Part shown: positions 59,347 through 64,000 of the stretch, piece by piece
Layout: every line of letters starts with the position of its first letter
Position numbering within the stretch: the stretch's first letter is position 1
Assembly (NCBI RefSeq): GCF_010093815.1
Contig: NW_022985550.1
Location: 695,074 to 759,073 of the forward strand
Direction of reading: 5' to 3'
DNA length: 64,000 nt
DNA from: Pseudovirgaria hyperparasitica
Lineage: Eukaryota; Ascomycota; Dothideomycetes; Acrospermales; Acrospermaceae
Position numbers and translations under genes: made by a program
The notes under the pieces: generated by a model
What the model was told of the DNA's origin: nothing
Databases searched by the model: none
Seen by the model: only the letters and a program-made list of their open reading frames with translations

Positions 59347-60297
59347 CTACGACGTTCCTCTAAGCTTACCAGTCACAAACTGCGTGCCCAAGTTCTGCGT
59401 GCTGGCATCGTTCGGATACTGGAGATGCTGCTGGTTGATGCCACGCCCGTGAGTGGTATCACAGACACCATCGCCCTACATAGTGTCAGCAAGATGCAAC
59501 AACAACAACAACAACCACAACCGAGTCTTCGAAACGGGCGGAGGGTAGGGCCGGGGCGACCTACAAAAATGCAAACATCCAGCGTCTTTGAAACCCAGTT
59601 GCTCGGGATTCCACGAGACCCAGCGGCAGAGAGCCCGTTGACATTACGCGTCGTCGTGCCGCCCATGTTGTCCACATTGCAGGTCAACCCAGACTTGTGC
59701 TCCGGGTCGCCGATGAGGAAGACGCCCTTGACGGCGTTGAAGGCGTTGCCGCTCAGCTGGGACAGCGCGTTGACCGTGGCCGCAGCACCCTGGGAGTAGC
59801 CCTCGAGGATGAAGCATTGGTTGGGGTTCGAGGAGAGTTCGGCGTTGATCTCACGGATGATCTGGCACATGGAGTTTGTTTAGTATGAGGGGGATTGGAA
59901 GGAGAGATATGTGGCTGCACTGACGTCTCGTGTACCGGCCGATGACTCCTGGTTGAAGCCAGCTGCGTAGACAGTGTTGTACTGAACAACAATGTCAGTC
60001 TGCGGTTTATGGAACGCGTTCTATGCATATCTTACTACTCTGCCTCCGGAGACTTGTTGCTGGATGTTGGCGTTCATGGTGCGGAAGCCAGCAGATGGTC
60101 CTTGAGCTTCACCAGTACCACGAGTGTTGATCAGGGCTGATGATGTCTGAAGTCAGCAAGGCAAGATTGGAGGCCTCATACTGCCAGATGGGTGTTTGCT
60201 TACTGTAGCTAGTGCAAGCAGTCTGCCGACTCTCAACAGCAAGAGAAGACGCCAGAGCCGCCAGACTGAGGCATGCACCAAGGATTCTGTACGCCAT
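59347..60297 (-). CDS. Cutinase (CE5 family), secreted
   Basis: Five exons, 60297-60204, 60136-60036, 59981-59925, 59861-59565 and 59475-59347, with introns of 67, 54, 63 and 89 nt, give 225 aa. Signal peptide MAYRILGACLSLAALASSLA. Splicing joins the core TLINTRGTGEAQGPSAGF, the nucleophile Ser107 in LEGYSQGAAATV, then FGDGVCDTTHG with catalytic Asp185 and QQHLQYPNDA with His200, the full Ser-Asp-His triad in family order. Cysteines (QTAC, NQC, LTC, VCIF, GVCD) can form the usual disulfides. Cutinases hydrolyse the plant polyester cutin; the enzyme acts outside the cell. Intron 4 contains a (GTT)n run. Five exons is many for this family. Confidence 0.9.
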
Positions 60298-61021
60298 ATT
60301 GTCGAAGAGGGGAGTGTCAATGTACGGCTGAAAAGGATAGTATCAGAATCTTTGTGATATAGACATATAGACTGCCTTTATATACACCAGCCTGCACGCA
60401 GTCATATAAGGCGTCCAAATCCGCTCGTAAGCAATGATCGCCATAACACACTCATTATAAGAGACATTATTGCTCTAGTGTACCTTCGAAGATAGAAGAC
60501 CTGCTCGAATCAGAACGTAGCTCTTATGATCGTGGTAGATCGGCAATGGAACCACCAGTTTGCTACCCCAGAATGACTGTAAGCGAAGCTTTGTAGAGCC
60601 GTGAGCCGAGACGGTTGTTGTCGAAGAGGGCATCATTGTATCCCCACTATTCACTCTTGCTAAACGAGATATAGGTCGAACCCCGAAGCTTGTTTCCTTA
60701 GCTTGTGTTAGCCTTGTGCTGGATGCGTGGCACTCTCCGTCTTAGTCGATGGAATAGAGAACGTTTCCGCTTCCGGATAGAAGACCAGACTTCGGCACAT
60801 CAGATAGCAAACTAAGCTTAGACTACTACTGTCATATACTATGACTATAATATCATAAAGATTTTATGTATATAAGTCTACTGTTCTATAAATATAACTC
60901 TTATTAATTAATTACAATATCTTATAGAAGCCTATATCATAGAGAGAAGATATATTATTCTTATTACTTAGAAATTATTAAGCTCTCTATTAATATAAGA
61001 CTATAGCGAGACCAGTTAGGA
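60298..61021. other. Intergenic with AT-rich block
   Basis: Normal composition to about 60830, then a strongly TpA-rich block (60835-61010) that ends directly at the kinase stop codon. It resembles RIP-decayed repeat DNA. No frame. Confidence 0.5.
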
Positions 61022-61951
61022 CTAGGAATTGGCCTTATTACGTTTTATTCTATTTTCTAATAAGCGCTTCATAACATCGATAGTCATCTTAGCCGATTCA
61101 GCTTCCTGTCTCCAGCAGAGTATGATGATCTCTGCGAAGGCCACGTCGTCTAGTCCTGGAAATACTCCATCCTTATACAGTTCCCCCACCTGATCGTCAG
61201 TTAGCTCTTCGTACGGCTCGTGCCCTGTAACAATGAAGTAGATTGTCGAGCCCAAAGCAAAAAGGTCCTCTTTGACCGTCACTTCACCCAGGTTCGGCAG
61301 CCTGTATCTTACTCCAGGAGCAACCGTGGCCTGCGAGCCATCAAGGGAAGATCCGCCAAAGTCACAGATCCTCAGGCTAAGATCGATATCGAGCAGGCAA
61401 TTATGCGGCCCGACATCACCTTGAATAACGTTATGCGAGTGTAGAAGCTCAACGCCCTCAACGACCTCTTTTACCCACTGTTGCCTCTGCAATGGCGATA
61501 TCTCCTGTCCATGCTTCTGAACGTATGCCTTGAGATTGCCATTAGGCATGTATTCCAGTGTCAAGGCATGGCTGATAGGGTCCCAGTGTTTCATTCGTAC
61601 CAGTCGGGGGTGTGCTCCAAGTCTCTCATAGATCTGCGCCTCGACCGCCATCTCTTTCCTACAGTCTGATGCCGTAGGACGGCCCGTCCAAGGAGACTTG
61701 ACCACATCTCCCGAACCAAGACGTTCTACAAGTCCCGTCGCCCCCCCGGCTAGGAAATCGCCCTTCCCCTCGATGATATTGACGATTGGGCCGCCCTGAG
61801 GAGTGATATCGGCTTCGCCGCTCACTCCGTCTAGGCTCGTATGATCATAGGCTGCAAGTGTAAATGCGCGTAGGGATTAGCTTGCTAGTGTAATGATGGA
61901 AAATCTGTGAGGCAGCTCTATACCTTGCAAGACTGCTGCCTTCGAGGTCAT
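61022..61951 (-). CDS. Divergent protein kinase-like protein (HGD-type catalytic loop)
   Basis: Exons 61951-61924 and 61851-61022 with a 72-nt intron give 285 aa. The start MTSKAAVLQAYDHTSLDGVS runs straight into a small kinase domain. Visible parts: Gly-rich loop GGATGLVERLGSGDVVK with Lys61, a helix C KEMAVEAQIYERLGAHPRLV, hinge LTLEYMPNGNLKAYV, catalytic loop VIQGDVGPHNCLLD (Asp155, Asn160) and DFGG (Asp173). The loop has QGD for HRD and lacks the usual Lys two residues after the Asp, a pattern of lineage-expanded ascomycete kinases. Activity is uncertain. It lies between two AT-rich blocks, so it may be a dispersed copy. Confidence 0.75.
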
Positions 61952-62355
61952 TGTTTTTTGAATGTAGAGTCGTTTCACAGTTCACTGAAAGTGTAAGTCA
62001 AGTGCAGAAGACGGTCAAGCTCAGGTCGACCAGAAACAGCAGCAGCGCAAGCTCGTTCATTGGTGGCGGCTGACACCATCCATTGATGAGCTTGGCGTTT
62101 TTCGTTTTCACCTATGCATGTATAACGTATACCTCTCTATCTCTATTATAAAGTCTATATATTATAATATCTATATAGCTGTATAGGCTATAGTAAGGGA
62201 ATTAAATCCATATACCTTTTTAGACTTTAAGCTCTTTAGTCTAGTCTATAATGAAAGAGCTAAATTCTTAGAAAAAAGAAAGAGTAGTGAGAATAGAAGA
62301 TTAAGTTATGATGATAACATTAATTTATTATTATCGCTATACTCTAGTTATATCT
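61952..62355. other. Upstream of kinase, with AT-rich block
   Basis: Normal composition to about 62120, then a TpA-rich block to about 62350 like the one on the other side of the kinase gene. No frame. Confidence 0.5.
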
Positions 62356-62716
62356 ATCATCTAAGCTCAGATGTACAAGTCGCGAGGGATCGTCACGGCT
62401 GTCAGGATACCCACGACGGCCCAGGCCGTCGACATATACCTGAACAATTAATAGCTCAGACTAATACCAAGCTCATAAGCCAACAAGCGCTCGGACTTGA
62501 ACCACTGGTAATTACGACATCGCCACGCATCGTCTGTCGGTCAGCTCCAGAACATCGCATTCGACGACATGACATGACATGGCTCACCGCGCGTCTGCTC
62601 TGCTCTGCTCAACTCACCATCCATCCAGCCCAGCACGATCCGCACGTCGACCACGGCCCGGGCCCGCACGCACAGTGGGATGATGAATGCAAGAGTGTTC
62701 AAATGCCAGCCACTCG

Positions 62717-62750
<34 letters not shown>

Positions 62751-64000
62751 CATGCATGCACGTAGATCGATCGGACGGGTACACACCAGCCGAGGAGGCG
62801 AGCGCACACACAGACAGACCCGAAACACCTACTACTTCTTGCTGTCTTTGTGTGTATGTGACGAAACGCCCACTTCTTGCTGTCTTTGTGTGTATGTGTG
62901 TGTATGTGTATACGTATGAGAAGCTACTGGATCTATCTACTTCTACTTCTACCTCTACATCGACAAAGACATTTCACGAATAGACAAATAAACAAACCCA
63001 CACAAACACCCAACCCATGGCACTATACTATAATCCACCTCTCCATCCATCCATCCCTCTCCAAACGCATCAATAAACATATACCGCACAACCACAACCT
63101 CACACCAACCCCCCCTCTTCCCACCCACAATAACACCAACACGCTAAACCCCCAACACAAAGCAAGGAAAGGGCCCAACACAACGCAGCGGTGAGTGTGT
63201 GTGTGCGTGTGTGTGTGTGAAAAACAAGGCAAGAAAGCCGCCGAATCGAGCCATGTACGGATTGGCCCATGGACCTACTGTAGATCAGCGGTGTCAAAAG
63301 TCAAAGTGGCAGCGGAGTCGACTAATTACTGCGCGTGCGTTTGGGGGGCGGGAGGCGGGGCAATAGACGCAACATATCCAACGTGGGGGTTGTGGGATTT
63401 GAGTGAGTGAGGGGTTGGGTGAGGAGGGGTGAGTGAGTGGTGAGAGTGGTAAGAACCCAAGTATTGAAGTGAGGGGGGCATCAGTGGATAGCAGCATCGC
63501 ATCACATCATCCCACAGTCATGCCCGGACCAGGCTACTAGCTACCTATCTACCCTACCTACTACCTACCTAGCTAGGTACTCAGTACAAACAAAAGGAAG
63601 GAAAGGAAGGTTATCACGTATGAAGGAAGGAAGGAAGGAAGGTAAAGCAAGCGCAACGCTTTACCCAAGCGGGCAAGTGTATGCGGGCCTATTTTTTTTT
63701 TTCCTTCGTTGTTGGAATATTTCCGAATACTACATACAGTACATACATACTATTTGATACTACTTGATGTGTGGGCGTGGATCGCGATCGGGGTGGGTGT
63801 AGTTTGTATAGTGGGGTATAGATAGTTTAAGGTAGGGAGGGTAGAGAGAGAGGGCGATATAAGGCATATACTGGACTGTGGTATACATGCATAGAGGCCG
63901 CATCGATGCGTGCGTGCATGACGCGTGGATCCAAGGAGTGGAGTGGGAGTGGAGTCGGGAGTGGAGGGGTGGTAGGTGGGCAGATGACAGATGACAGATG
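62356..64000. repeat. Microsatellite-rich, gene-free right end
   Basis: Holds (CAAG)n at 62717-62748, a directly repeated unit of about 26 bp (CTTCTTGCTGTCTTTGTGTG...) at 62833-62858 and 62871-62896, (TG)n at about 62886-62912 and 63190-63218, (CTAC)n-like runs at 63540-63580, (GGAA)n at 63595-63640, and G-rich tracts to the end. No frame with support. It may be the long 5' region of a gene outside the window. Confidence 0.55.

Noticed and set aside
62480-62520. B-box-like GGTTCAAGTCC on the minus strand
   Set aside because: T-stem pairs at only three positions and no D-arm is found.
1-64000. CRISPR array, rRNA genes, biosynthetic gene cluster, retroelement or viral copy
   Set aside because: No spaced direct repeats, no rRNA sequence, no PKS/NRPS/terpene enzymes and no reverse transcriptase, integrase or capsid motifs were seen.

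Overview
This window is nuclear DNA of a filamentous ascomycete (Pezizomycotina), most likely a dothideomycete close to Pleosporales. The signs are compact genes with 44-100 nt GT-AG introns and CTAAC/CTGAC/CTAAT branch sites; an aldehyde dehydrogenase very close to the Alternaria allergen Alt a 10; a plant-cell-wall repertoire (cutinase, GH17, histidine acid phosphatase); and short AT-rich, TpA-rich blocks of the kind repeat-induced point mutation (RIP) leaves. The species call is inference. All gene models were spliced by hand and check for reading phase; no database search was possible.

Layout. 0-2.5 kb: a secreted-protein gene running off the left edge, a short inverted-repeat element and a Cu-only superoxide dismutase. 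4.3-10.6 kb: an RtcB-type RNA ligase with an extra N-terminal domain, mitoribosomal protein uS5m and the tRNA methyltransferase TRM2. 11.4-19.8 kb: aldehyde dehydrogenase, mRNA export adaptor YRA1 (with a 782-nt intron) and the vacuolar tethering subunit VPS11. 20.2-23.8 kb: a secreted glycoprotein, an intron-containing tRNA-Leu and tRNA-splicing endonuclease subunit SEN54. 27.3-35.3 kb: an HMG-box transcription factor, GINS subunit PSF1 and a SulP-STAS-cNMP transporter. 39-46.5 kb: a PH-domain Meu6-like protein, then three ubiquitin-system genes (a UBTD-type protein, proteasome chaperone UMP1, a prenylated UBL3-like protein). 47-52.2 kb: a TMEM19/DUF92 membrane protein, a GH17 glucanase and a histidine acid phosphatase. 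52.2-64 kb is gene-poor: two unassigned open frames, a cysteine-bearing small secreted protein, a tRNA-like fragment, a cutinase, a divergent kinase between two AT-rich blocks, and a long microsatellite-rich right end.

Two themes stand out. RNA handling is over-represented (RtcB-like ligase, TRM2, SEN54, a split tRNA, YRA1, uS5m), and so is the ubiquitin-proteasome system at 42-46.5 kb. No biosynthetic cluster, CRISPR array or intact mobile element is present. The best candidates for follow-up are the long YRA1 intron, the RtcB-type ligase in a fungus, three GC-AG introns in two genes, and two adjacent genes whose first coding exon is the ATG alone.
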